Below, one piece after another: positions 31,630-42,044 of a stretch of 48,342 nt of DNA; position 1 is the first letter of the stretch, and each line of letters begins with the position of its first letter. The stretch covers positions 1 to 48,342 of the forward strand of contig JBNGIQ010007636.1 in NCBI GenBank assembly GCA_049999765.1. The letters are read 5' to 3'. This DNA comes from Phaeoceros laevis. Its lineage: Eukaryota > Anthocerotophyta > Anthocerotopsida > Notothyladales. A program made the translations under genes and the position numbers. Under the pieces are notes generated by a model. That model made no database searches. It was not told the DNA's origin and saw nothing but the letters and a program-made list of their open reading frames with translations.

Positions 31630-31828
31630 ATGGCGGCGTCCAATATGGCAAGGAGTACTCTGCACACCATGATCCAGTCTCATGCGGATTTGTTGCAGCT
31701 TAATGCATTTGACAAAGCAGCGCTGCAGATGGTAAAACCGGTGAAAGGGACAAAGACGTTTGCGTTCGAGTTTAAGCATGGCATCCTTGTGGCGGCTGAC
31801 TCTCGGGCCAGTATGGGAACCTATGCTT
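31630..31828 (+). CDS. Proteasome beta5-type first exon (fragment or captured exon)
   Basis: From ATG 31630 the frame carries the start of a 20S proteasome beta5 (PBE) subunit: KAALQMVKPVKGTKTFAFEF then HGILVAADSRASMG, including the Gly-Thr where the propeptide is cut to expose the catalytic Thr. After SMGTYA the similarity stops at a good donor (T|GTGAGC). No other beta5 exon is present, so it cannot make a proteasome subunit. Splicing to the acceptor at 32038 would join it in frame to the S1-domain gene. The frame is also open straight through the 210-bp intron. It could be a new first exon or a dead fragment lying upstream by chance. Confidence 0.65.
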
Positions 31829-32038
31829 GTGAGCATTTGCAGTTGCTATGGTTAGGATGCTTGTTGTCAGAGGTTTCAGTTACACAGCGACCTAGTTGCA
31901 TAAATCATGCTGTAAATTGCACATTCTGTAGCGACATTTTTGACCGACTGATGCAGATACAAGGCTATGGCTTGTTGATCGTACGAACTTCCGTACTGAA
32001 TTTCTCTGATTGTTTCTTGGCAAATTCGTTGTGGCTAG

Positions 32039-34596
32039 ACAGACGGAAGCAAGGCTTGCTTAGACGTCCAGTCGCTCCCCAGGTTGCCGAGCCACCAACA
32101 CAGGCTGCTGAACCACCAGCTCTGGTTGCTCCTGGCCAACGAACAAATCCATCTAAGGAGCAACTCCAGGAGACCCGTCCATATGTTCCAAAGCCCCTTG
32201 CTACAGTGATCCCTAACATTTACAGTGTCGAGCAACCTGGGGATGTTCTTCAACCTTTACCAGAGCAGATAGGGAGCAGCCTAGATGAGCAGCTTACAGC
32301 TGATGAGGTGCGTTCATAGATTTTCCTGACTACTTTTGTTCGAAGTACTCGGCAATGCCTTTTTTGGGTCAGTACTTCTTACCTGGTGGCTTGGCAGGCT
32401 AGTTACTGGGCTCGAGTGGAAGCCATGTATGAATCCCTCACTGTTTTTGAGGTTGAGATTATTACAGTAACAGGTGACGGAGTTCTTGTAAGTTTGGAAT
32501 TCTCAGTGGATTAGAGAACGGATAGTGATGAGTACATTGGATACCAGCTTGTCAAAATTTTGAGCACCTTGGTTTTGCTCTCGGTCTCTGTGCTACAAAA
32601 CAGTGAGGATCCTGTTGTAAATGTGGGATACCATTCATTGTGCAGGCATCTTTTGGTCCGTTGTTTGCCTACCTCCCTGCCTGGGAACTAGGCAGTAACA
32701 GGAATATTCCGTCATTCAGCAGTTGGGCACAAATGAGGGGGGTGGACGTGACACAGAAGAAAGCGGGTACGGGGATATTAGCACAGCCCCGAGAAGATAG
32801 GAACCAGGCAATGGTAATTAAGATGAAGAAACTTCAAAGAGACAGTCCAGATTCGGAACTAGCTACTCCGACATCTGAGGAACGACAGAAATTACTGGAC
32901 GCCTACAAGCAGGAAAGGGAGGCTGAGCTTACAGCTCTAATTGGAAAGGTCTCGCCACAACTTCTGGAAGTTAACCAGTTACAGGGACATACTTCATTCC
33001 TTCTGATCGCGCACAACTTGACAGAACCGCTTCCATATCTGCAGACAGCAACCGTTGTGGTCACTGCTGTGGATAAATCTCAGAAGAAGCTGACCATCTC
33101 TGAGAGGAGATGTGAGGGTGCAGCTTTTGAATTTGCACGAAAGAAGGCGTTACTCATTGTGAGTGTCCACTGCTAGCCAGTTTCCTCGTGGCTGAGGTGG
33201 TCGTCTGGTTATGGAAGTGTAGGAGAAGCTTGTTCATTGTCCATGTGTTTCCTGTTGATGTCAGGCTTCACTGAAGATTGGAGATGTAGTTACCTGTCTG
33301 GTGAAAAGAATCAACTCCATCGGAGCTTTTGTTGAGGTCTGTTCAAATATTGAGTAAAGCATTTGCTCGGACCCGATTTATGCCAAACCTCTAATTGGAA
33401 TCTTCTTGCACTTTCATTCCTTAGTTTCCGAGTATTTGCTAACTGTTTTGTGACTTTTTCTGTTCTTGCTTGTTCAGCTTTTAAATTGATGCCTTGTTCG
33501 TAGTTTGATCTAAGAAGCTCTGACTTCTGGGACCATTGACTTCGCAGCTACAGGGGGTGCCAGCGCTGATTCATCTATCTGAGCTTTCCTGGAATCGTAT
33601 GAGTGATCCAACTACAATCCTAAGTCCTGGGCAGGTCTTGTTTGTGTTCTTGTTCTGTTCCATTCCTTAATGGGAATTGTCGCCTTTATGACTTGGTTAT
33701 CAATACAGTTCTGTTTGGAACTTCGAATTTTTTATCTGTGTCCTTGCATGATAGGAGGTACAAGTGAAGGTGAGCAGACTGGACCGGCATCTTCAGCGGA
33801 TCGGCCTTTCTCTCAGACAAATGCAGGTAGGAAGCAAACAGCTTTTGACCACTGAAGTCTGTCTAGATTTCGAGCTGGTCCTGTTGCTATAAAAATACCG
33901 ACCAGCTTTTGACAGTGAGTCATTGTTTTCCTGTAAGGGCTTCATGTGTAACTGAACTGTGTACGCAAACAGGCAGATCCGTTGCAGGAGACATTGGAAT
34001 CGCTGATATCCAGTATGGACATGGCTCCCAGAAGCGCAGGAGATCCAGTTTCAGAGGTTGGTGGTTTGTGCCGTATAGTTGGCGTGGCAGTTAGCTTATC
34101 CACATTATCAAGACAGCTGACCCTGGGTTGGATGATCTCAGCTGCCAGAACTCGAGGAGCTGAATGCAGTCCTTCAATTATTAATGAAGACAGAGGGAGT
34201 GTATGGAGCTGCGAAAGGTCGTAGATTTCGTGGAGCAGCTGTAATTACTAGCTTTCAGGTGAGGAAGGCCCCATCTGCTGTTCTGTGGCTTGATCGTTTA
34301 TGTTTTTTCTCGAGTGTCAACTTTTTGCGGTTTTGGGTGCCCCAGATTTTCCTGTCTGAACCACTGAGTGACGGGTACAAGCTTCTAGCTCGCTCAGGGA
34401 ATGCAGTTCAGGAGGTCAGCTAACTGTCCTGATGAGTTGCACGTGGTTCTTGCACTGCTGAGGTACGCCTAGTCATTTGCTTTTCCTAGAAGTAACACTA
34501 AGAAGCAGTGTGCTCGTTCAATTCGTGCAGATTCTTGTGCAGACATCTCTAAGCAAGGAGGAAATGAATAGAGTCATTTCTAAATTCTTGGTGTAG
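32039..34596 (+). CDS. S1 RNA-binding domain protein, probably plastid
   Basis: Ten exons (32039-32307, 32398-32487, 32646-33158, 33265-33336, 33548-33634, 33755-33826, 33973-34056, 34142-34258, 34346-34414, 34531-34596) all join in frame, ending FLV and TAG. After a Pro/Ala-rich stretch (PQVAEPPTQAAEPPALVAPG) come an S1-like module (ESLTVFEVEIITVTGDGVLA then FGPLFAYLP), a second barrel-like part (VVVTAVDKSQKKLTISERR) and a canonical S1 domain (KIGDVVTCLVKRINSIGAFV, PALIHLSELSW, VQVKVSRLDRHLQRIGLSLR). The C-terminal tail resembles plastid S1-domain proteins that bind RNA during ribosome assembly or chloroplast gene expression. The 5' end is the problem: exon 32039 begins in phase 1 and the only compatible start found is the proteasome-like exon at 31630, giving 545 residues and no transit peptide. 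Confidence 0.85.
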
Positions 34597-35034
34597 GGTG
34601 AAAAGGAGGTGCCCGTATCCTGATCCCCTGTAACATGCCTAGACACTCGGCATCCTACCCAAGATGCTCGCTAAGGGTGTTGTGACTTGCACCAAGTACT
34701 CAGAAGGTTCGCAATATTGGTTATGGGCACGACCGTAATTAACCCTGGCATGACGGTAACCGTGAGATTCCTTATTGTTCCTACTCCCACTGTGCAGGTA
34801 GTTGAACGAGTCACTAATGTCCATGAGGAATTGTATGGGAAGGCTTACAACGCCGAGAGCAAGGCACAGAGCGTCCCCCTGTAAACCGATCGGAGCAAGC
34901 GGACGCGTAGAGAATCATCCCGAAGTTCGTAAGGATGTCCTACTCACTTACTCTAAGCTGTTTTGCGCTTTTCTGTATGACTCTGGAGCGGTCGAATTAG
35001 ACTGCTGTGTATGAGAAGTTCACTCAAGTGCCCG
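34597..35034. other. Convergent intergenic region S1/DJ-1
   Basis: No gene assigned. A frame at 34799-34884 behind a fair acceptor reads VVERVTNVHEELYGKAYNAE and ends in TAA; it looks like a terminal exon but I cannot connect it to anything. Confidence 0.4.
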
Positions 35035-35892
35035 TCAATCAAAACGATTAGCTTCCAATTCACTGTTGCGTTCCCGATGTGCTTGAAGTAGTGCCATAGC
35101 CTTCTCAACAACCTCAGGTCCAGCTTTTCCAACCGAGCCCGAATCATAGGGCGGTTGTGGATCATACTCGACTATCAGCTGACCAGCCTTGGCTGTGAGC
35201 TCGTCCGAGAGCAAAGCCGACAGCTGGATACCCATGTCTATACCAGAAGACACCCCGGCCGCTGTGATGATCTTCCCCTACAACAGAAACCACAACATCG
35301 TAAGCAAAATGATGTTTAAGACCTCAACTTAGTAAACAATCTGCAGAGCGAATCCGAGCGTCACCTGGCGAACAACTCTGGCTCCGGTTGGTTTCGCACC
35401 GAGCTGGGCGAGAATGCCGAGGGCTGACCAGTGTGTGGTGGCTTCCAGGCCCTGCAGCAACCCCGCGGCTCCCAGCAGCAGAGACCCAGTGCAGACCGAA
35501 GTTGTGAACAGACTTGTCTCATGAACCTGATGAATCTCACATTGTCAGTGCTGGCCGGCACCGGGTACGCGCTGCCAAGCAATTGAAAGGTTCATGAGCT
35601 AGCGTACCTTCTTGAGCCAGTCGAGAATAGGCTGGTCTTTCATGAGGACTCGGGTTCCAAATCCTCCGGGAACAATCACGACATCAGGGCTAGGGACATC
35701 TTCGAAGGAATGCGATGCCTGCAGGCTGAGGAATTTGCGCGCGTCTTGGTACAGACCAGGCTTGTGGCTCACGAACACGACTCTTACGTTCGGTAGTGTG
35801 GTGAGCACGTCGTAGGGTCCGACGGCATCCAGGGAGGTGATCCCTGAAAAGATGGGTATCGCAATCAAAAGCTCCTTCCGCTCCGCGGCCAT
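35035..35892 (-). CDS. DJ-1/PfpI family protein, isonitrile-hydratase-like
   Basis: Three exons (35608-35892, 35365-35526, 35035-35277) give 229 residues with all joins in phase 0; start gccATGG. DJ-1/PfpI proteins share a flavodoxin-like fold with a reactive Cys. The layout fits the isonitrile hydratase (cyclohexyl-isocyanide hydratase) branch: SGITSLDAVGPYDVLTTLPN, DVVIVPGGFGTR, the nucleophile elbow TSVCTGSLLLGAAGLL (Cys107), EATTHWSALGILAQLGA, TAAGVSSGIDMG and VEYDPQPPYDSGS. It is a single domain, unlike the doubled-domain DJ-1 proteins of Arabidopsis. The substrate in plants is unknown; glyoxalase-like or isonitrile activity are possibilities. The closest relatives I remember are bacterial and fungal, which makes old horizontal transfer possible, but the introns show it is settled in a plant genome. 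Confidence 0.88.
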
Positions 35893-37004
35893 GGCTGCAG
35901 GGGATAGACGAGGGTACAGTACCACTAAGCGAGGCTGGGAAGAGTGTCCTTTTCAAGGTGTACGTTTCGTGCCTTGCAAGGATCCTTAGAGACATTTCAT
36001 TGGAAACTCGGCCAGACGAGCATTTCGCACGAAGCTTCTGCACTCGTGAGTCTCGAAATCAGAACACCATGATACGGAACAGAAGCACGATTTGATTACT
36101 GTAGGTGGAAGATCGGATGCCACTGTTACTAGTGAGGTGGGTAAGGAGGGAAGTCGGATAGTTCTTGCGTGCGAACTAACGTAAGGCATTTGAGGTCAAT
36201 AGCTCCATAAGAAAGCATTCATGAAAGTATCCAGCCTTGCGGGGTACAGAAATGAACAAATAGTCAAGTGGCAGTTCAGCAACTTTGGTAAGAGCAAAAC
36301 GGCAGGCAACTCTGCTAGTGACAAACCTAGCAAGAACACTCGCCGTGTGATGAAAAATGTCAGCGCATCTACTCTGAAATCAAACAATGAAGTCATTTTG
36401 GTGATGATTCTCGGTACCATCCACCAAGAGGTGAATGCTAGTGAATTGAGTGTGCCTCTGTACAACGGGTGACGCCCCTGGAAGGTGTAGCACCATCAAC
36501 AAACCATCTTCCTGGACTCCGCTTCAGAAGGAAGTCCGTCCGTTTCCGACGCAGAAGGAAGTGGGCAATGACTAGCCCGTTGGTGCGTACACCCGTGGTC
36601 TGACTTCCCTCTGTTCTCACTGTAAGCAGGCCCCACCACACCGCTTGTCCTGCCCTCTGAAGGTCCTGTCCACGGATTGAGAGGTTGGCTGTTAAGGGTA
36701 AGCCACAACTGTCCGCGCCTCCTTGGTTGGATGGTTGGATGGTGACTTCTCTGGATGCCCTTCAACGCACCAGAGGCCCTTGCAGCTGATAGTCTACCAT
36801 CCAGATGCGTTCCTAGCATGTCTGCTAACAGCTGAATCATGGAAATTCCTCCCCTGGATTCACCTGTGTTTGATCAAGAGTCCGAGGGAAGGGCAAACCA
36901 AATGAACTCGCACGAACTGGAGGACGGCAGGATGAAGCGCCAAGCAAGCAAGACAAAAAAAACCGCTCGGCTAAAAAATTGCCAAGGTGATCCAGATGCC
37001 GAAG
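35893..37004. other. Intergenic, nothing recognised
   Basis: Promoter side of the DJ-1-like gene, then about 1 kb with only short ORFs (for example 36221-36472 and 36839-37027, Lys-rich) and no family motif. Confidence 0.4.
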
Positions 37005-37442
37005 CTAAGAAATCTGCGGCATCCTGAAACACGACGGCATTCGGAACTTCACCGACGGAGCTGAGGAGAAGATCTTGGAGCTGTGCTGGTGGAACTGCTC
37101 CCTGATCTTCATGGCGACCGTGGGCTTGTAATTGCAGGCCACAACGGCCCACGCTGCACTCTTCAGCTTCCGCAGCGAGTCTTGCACCTTCTGCGTCGCA
37201 CTCTTCTTCCTACTGAAGGTGTAGCTCCGGAGATACCGCTGCCGCCTGTTGTATCCTTCCAGCCGCTCAGTGCTGTAAAAATCCTGTTCCTTGTACTCGT
37301 GGCGGAGTGGAGAAGAAGGCACCTCGCCGTAGCTCAACTCTACCGAATCCTTGGTTTCTCCTTTCCTCTTCTTCGACGCCTGTCCACCCGGCCCCGCAGC
37401 CTGCTCCAGGGCCTTCCCGAGCGGGTGGTAAGGACTCGCCAT
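37005..37442 (-). CDS. Uncharacterised basic protein with an LRSYxFSRKKS motif
   Basis: Intronless, 145 residues from the first in-frame ATG (37442). The N-terminus is low-complexity (GKALEQAAGPGGQASKKRKG). The centre, EGYNRRQRYLRSYTFSRKKS followed by the amphipathic LRKLKSAAWAVVACNY, resembles short uncharacterised plant proteins with an RQ-LRSY-F-RKK core; this is from memory and I know no function. The tail is Ser-, Phe- and Met-rich. It is basic throughout with no signal peptide or TM segment. The codon pattern is clean, whereas the antisense frames over the same bases show nothing recognisable. Confidence 0.65.
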   Translation of the reverse strand: MASPYHPLGKALEQAAGPGGQASKKRKGETKDSVELSYGEVPSSPLRHEYKEQDFYSTERLEGYNRRQRYLRSYTFSRKKSATQKVQDSLRKLKSAAWAVVACNYKPTVAMKIREQFHQHSSKIFSSAPSVKFRMPSCFRMPQIS

Positions 37443-39184
37443 TTTCCGCGAAGCAAGGGACCACAGAAAACCGAAATCCCCGCTTCCCAAGGCGAAACTC
37501 CAAGCTCCCTACCGCGGCGAGACCTTGCTACTCCCCGCCACCATCGTTACTCCGCACAGCCAAGGAATCGCAACAATGCAAGGGAAAAGACATGTCACAC
37601 TCCCGATGGAAGCTCCACAAATACGCCCCAGGCGGACACAACAACCTCCTCAAACCTCACGCCAACCCGATCCGTAGCAGGTGCAACAACTGCAGGCCGG
37701 ATGAACAAGAGCAATCTCTGCCGCAACCAAATCACCGACACATTGCTGTGAAGAAACAGACCGGCAATGCTTGCAAGATTGAGGCCAGCTATCTCCTACT
37801 CCCCCTCACCTACACGCAGCCACCGCTCACGCAACAAGATAAGGCGCCAGCCCTCGGGTTCCTCCTGCTGTCAGTCACTCCTGCTGCTTCAGACCGGCAG
37901 CAGCAGTGATTTCACTTGCTTCTAGAAGCAGATTCTCTCGCAACCAAAAAGAGACAGGAGGAGCTCAGCTATAGCAGGAGGAGGAAGACATTGCCATCAT
38001 CCAGGAGGAAGAAGAAGATTCCCGAACTATGCAGTGCTCCTTTCCGCGCTGATACGAGCTGATCTGAGCTGTGAGAGCTGTTGCTGCCAAGCTGCGTCAC
38101 TGCGGGCACAGGTCATAAGCAAGCGCTTCCAGCGAAAATTGCTGAAGAAGCCTTCCGTCCCAGGTCCCCACACATCCACAAATAGCGACCTCGGATTACA
38201 ATACTCTCCGCATCCTGCGCTCTGTGGACCTTCCCGCCCCTCACAAACGTTTTCCCTCCCGCACTCCGTCTCGCGCCAGCCAGGGCGACACGAAAGCTGG
38301 CTGGCTACGGCTGGAGCCTGTGCGTGCCGACCCCGTTTCTCTTTCATCCCTCCTCTTTCCCTCTACGGCTGCCCTAAAATGGAGGGCAGTCGGTCCCCAA
38401 ATTTGGCAGCTTTCAACGGGGAGGTCTGCAGTAGTTGACCGTTCCGTTGAGTCGAACGGGAACCGCAGCCTCGTGAGGGGATCCCGGTGACCCCACCCAC
38501 GCCCAGCCCGGTTCGGCCCGAGCCGTGCCGTCCTCCCGGCTGCCTCGAGCCCAGCATCTCCTACGTAACACCACAAAGAAAAAGGGCTCTGCGGGCAGCC
38601 CGAGGACCATCGGCACATTCGACGCGGTGCACGAATATATCTGGATCCGACAGACTGCCCATATGGGAATTCGGCCCACCAGAGGGGGAATGCACCGAAC
38701 CTCGAGCAGCAGGTCCGGCCGAGCCGTCACCAACCGGGTCGGTGTCCTACCCGGTCGACAAGCTGGGCGCACGCCTGCGACGAACTCGGCCACGCCCGTC
38801 AACGTGACAGGCCTTTTTTGCAGGTCATCCAACTTTGACCCTTTTTCCTCGCATGATTCGGTTCCCATGCAGCGCTGCCTACCGTTGCTACTCTATAGCG
38901 CTGGCAGGGCTGTAGGCCCGGGTACGTACATACCTACCTGCCTGGCCCGGTATGGACCTCCTGTACCAGGCCGGGCACTGTCACGGGCTCGGCTCGTGGG
39001 CGGCAGGTAGCCGTGAGTGACCAGCACATGATGCTGCGTCATCGCTTGGCAGGTGCAAGAAAGGAGAGCAACGTTGCGATTTTCCAACATAATTTTATGC
39101 AACTGGATGCCCTCACCTAACCATTTGGTTGCACTGTTCAGGACCTCAGGACCTTGCCATAACCGTCTGAGCTTGTGGTGCTGG
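37443..39184. other. GC-rich intergenic DNA
   Basis: High GC keeps long ORFs open on both strands (for example 38027-38868), but none has a motif or biased composition that I trust. 38880-39010 is a C/G-rich stretch with repeated ggcccgg/ccgggc words, possibly the edge of an old element. Confidence 0.4.
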
Positions 39185-39265
39185 GAGGGAGGAAGGTGGA
39201 TTCGAACCCCGCACCTCCCCGGTCCGAGGCATCCGAGTTACCAGCACGCCGCTTTGTGTTTGAGT
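39185..39265 (-). mobile_element. tRNA-like element, possible SINE head
   Basis: On the minus strand a perfect pol III B box (GGTTCGAATCC, 39198-39208) follows about 25 nt after an A-box-like TGGTAACTCGG (39233-39243), the spacing of a tRNA D-arm and T-arm. I could not fold a convincing acceptor stem, so a tRNA-derived SINE or pseudo-tRNA is more likely than a functional tRNA. Confidence 0.4.
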
Positions 39266-39959
39266 GCGAATTGGGACTCCTGCGAGTGGGGAGGTGGCAT
39301 CGCAGGATAGAACAGCCGCAGTCGTGAAAGCTGTTCTGACAAGGCGCAATTCCCATCGCGCCACCTCATTGCATTGGGCCAAGGATCTTCTCTGCGTTTC
39401 GCCCTCCCACACCCGTACGGCGTACAAGGACCAATGACCGACTGCCTTTCTAGTTTCTACCACTTGCTTGAACAGGCCGGCGGCCGGCAAGTTCTGGAAT
39501 CTCATGCGTATCAAGTGCGAGAGACACTTAAAAGGGGCTCTAAACGGTCTCACCGTCATCCCAAAACATGCGCCAAAACATGGATCAAGTTGTTTTTTTT
39601 CCCGAAGGGAGGGCATAATATGGATCAAGTTATGTGAATCAGTTTAGTTATGTCCTAGCGAGGAACAAATGAGGACTTTGATAAATCTTCATCAATTATG
39701 TGAGAAGGAGCCACATGACCAGGTTTTGGACCCCTAAAAATTGCAAGCAAGGTCGTTCTGTACTTCAACCAATAAAGTTATTGGCACGTCTCAAGTTCTC
39801 TCAACTAACAACATTTTCTTTTTTTAGAAAATCAACTACAACACTTGTAACATTGAAGAAGAAGAAAAAGTATGCTTGGTGTGTTTGGTTGGGCAATAGC
39901 CACACTGCAGCAAAATGAAAGCGGCGTGTAACGAAACAAAGTCTGAAATATATCAGCTA
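39266..39959. other. Intergenic, nothing recognised
   Basis: Becomes AT-rich from about 39580. No gene or repeat seen apart from a short GAAGAA run near 39856-39870. Confidence 0.4.
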
Positions 39960-40320
39960 AAGGCTGAAAATACAGTTTCTAGCTTGGAACACAACTTTTT
40001 AGGGGCTGGAACACAGCTTATTGGCTGAGAATACATCTTATTAAAGCTAAGAAGCACAACTTTAAAGGCTGAGAATACAGCTCATTAGGGCTGAGAATAC
40101 AGCTTATTAAAGTGAGAAGTACAACTTTAAAGGCTGAGACTACAGCTTAAGGCTGAGAATACAGCTTATTCAGGCTGAGAAGCACATCTTTAAGGCTGAG
40201 AATACATCTGAAGTATGGAAATATAGGTTAAGAGGCTGAGAACACAGCTTAGAGGCTTGAAGGCTGAGAATACAGCTTTAAGGCTGGGAACAGTACAGCT
40301 TATTTAGGCTGGGATACACT
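39960..40320. repeat. Degenerate minisatellite, unit about 18-24 bp
   Basis: About 15 imperfect head-to-tail copies of a unit near ggctgagaatacagctta, often followed by ttaaa. Variants include ggctgagaagcacatctt and ggctgggaacagtacagctt. Unit length and sequence drift along the array. Confidence 0.88.
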
Positions 40321-41114
40321 GTACACATAGACTTGAAGTTGAAGAAAGTGTTAGCACGACAGTCATACTTAAGTCTAACAACTATCGTGCTGACACCTGT
40401 TCCTCGTTATTAGATAGTATCCCAGTAAAGCCAGCTGGGCAGGCCTCCGTAGATCTTGCTTCCGTGAATCTTATGACAGGATGCCTTAGGGCCCCAAAGC
40501 TGTTTGGACTCAAGGCTCGGGGAATGGGTTGTTATTATGAGCTGTCAAGTCCTCCTGCTGACAGAACGCGGCGAGCTTCAGTCCTGAGGGCGGTTGTTTC
40601 ACTTCCAAGGTGGTAGGTCGCGAAGGGTTGTCCTCATGTGCTTTCACCACTCCCTTTATTGGATAGTTTGGTTAAGTACTCGCCCAGAGGCACAAGGTCA
40701 TGTTATAACATGTCATAATCTTGCGGATTTCCAGCCTGATTCAAAAGAAACAGCTTGGTGCCACAGCAAGAAACTTCAAACCGGCCGAGGCAGGAAATCC
40801 AAGCCACGCTTTACACCATCTTTGTCAGACTAGCACAAGATGTGTGGCAGTTCTTCTCAGGCGGTCTACCACATAACGAGTGAGACAAACACCTTCACTC
40901 AGCCAGATCAGAAACGAGCAATGACCATCGCCGAGGCTCACAAGGAGAAGCAATTACTTCCACTTGATTTCCTGCAGGGGCAAAGTCTCCAGGCACATAC
41001 AGGAATCCCTTGCAAGCGCTGCTGATCAAATCAAATCTATACACAAACACAACAGATGGAATAGCATATGCAGGAGGTGAACATTCTCCCCCACTCCAAC
41101 GGGGACGAGTGCAA
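40321..41114. other. Intergenic with a hairpin
   Basis: Directly after the minisatellite, 40348-40363 (gtgttagcacgacagt) is nearly the reverse complement of 40381-40396 (two mismatches), a 16-bp stem around a 17-nt loop. The remainder to 41114 has short ORFs only and includes the 3' flank of the L18a-like gene. Confidence 0.5.
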
Positions 41115-42044
41115 TCACCACGCATTGAAACCCTTAGCTATGCCAGGGCCGAAGAAGATGAATATTACAGCCTGCACAGTAACACCAACAGACACAAAAC
41201 TTGAGCTACGATTAGCAGAAACGAAAAAGTCTTAGTACTGAAAGGAACTGTGGCCTTCAAAAAACTTACGACGATGACACAGGCCAACAATCCTGGACGT
41301 TCCCTGTAATCATGCCTCAGGCAGCAGTAGATGAAGGCTCCGATGTACCAAGGAACCAGGAGGAAGAACCCAAGGATGAACCTTGAAAACATCGAAACAG
41401 CAAGTGACAAAGGTAAGTCACATCCTTCATACCGACCGAAAAAAAAAGCGGATGGGAGCAGGAAAACCGGATCACCACAGAGGTTGTACACATCAGCTCG
41501 CCTGCTGAAAACCCAGAGCTGAGAGGAGAAATCTTACAATGTCCAACCAAAGCCGAGGCCGCAGAACGGCAAGGGGCTTTCACCTCTGAAATCCCCGTAG
41601 TCCCCAGATGAGGGCCTTCCTTCTACAACTCGCGGGTGCCCTGCCAAACAAACCCACGCGCTTTCAGATTTCCGCCATGGCAGGGCACTCTATGGTGGAA
41701 GACACAGCGGACCGCCTCTAGGATCAGGATGCGGCAGACAAAGCACTGACACCATCGATCTAGCTCGCTAGGTGGTGGAATGGAGAACAACCTTGGACTT
41801 GGTAGCCGTGGTGCGGAGGCGTGTAGGCATAGTGGGGCTGCTGGCTTGGCGGCACCGGCTGCGGATAGTTGGCTTGGTCCTGGAAAGTGCCGTAGTAGGT
41901 CGGGGCGCCTTCCTCGTTGCGTTTGCTGTGGCCTCCTGGCGGCACCGGCTGCGGATAGCTGGGTTGGTCCTGGAAACTGCCGTAATAGCTCGGGGCCTCG
42001 GTGCGATTATCACCACTAGCGCCTTCCTCCTTGCCTGCCGTCAT
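41115..42044 (-). CDS. 60S ribosomal protein L18a-like membrane protein
   Basis: Four exons (41792-42044, 41538-41640, 41270-41381, 41115-41171) give 174 residues with all joins in frame. Despite the name, this plant family is not a ribosomal protein: it is a small membrane protein with a Pro/Tyr-rich cytosolic N-terminus. Seen here are the signature VVEGRPSSGD, the Cys-containing PFCGLGFGWTL, a TM segment FILGFFLLVPWYIGAFIYCC (about 120-139), HDYRERPGLLACVIV, and a second hydrophobic stretch ending FGPGIAKGFNAW. The N-terminal region contains an internal duplication (SYYGSFQDQPSYPQPVPP and TYYGTFQDQANYPQPVPP). The first ATG (42044) was used. Confidence 0.9.

Noticed and set aside
31829-32038. 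Read-through of the first S1-gene intron as coding sequence
   Set aside because: The 70 open codons are Cys/Leu-rich with no motif, and good donor and acceptor sites in matching phase flank them; treated as an intron, although retention is possible.
37083-37909. 222- and 200-codon plus-strand ORFs
   Set aside because: They overlap the better-formed minus-strand protein and its upstream region, with Arg/Pro/Ser-rich composition typical of shadow frames in GC-rich DNA.
38027-39010. Several overlapping ORFs above 100 codons on both strands
   Set aside because: No frame is preferred, no motif or splice structure; the openness is explained by high GC.
39146-39628. 160-codon minus-strand ORF
   Set aside because: It runs through the tRNA-like element; no family motif and mixed composition.
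39960-40320. CRISPR-like array
   Set aside because: Units are contiguous and drifting with no unique spacers, in a plant nuclear sequence; it is a minisatellite.
40348-40396. Rho-independent terminator
   Set aside because: The stem is not followed by a T run and the genome is a plant; kept only as a hairpin observation.
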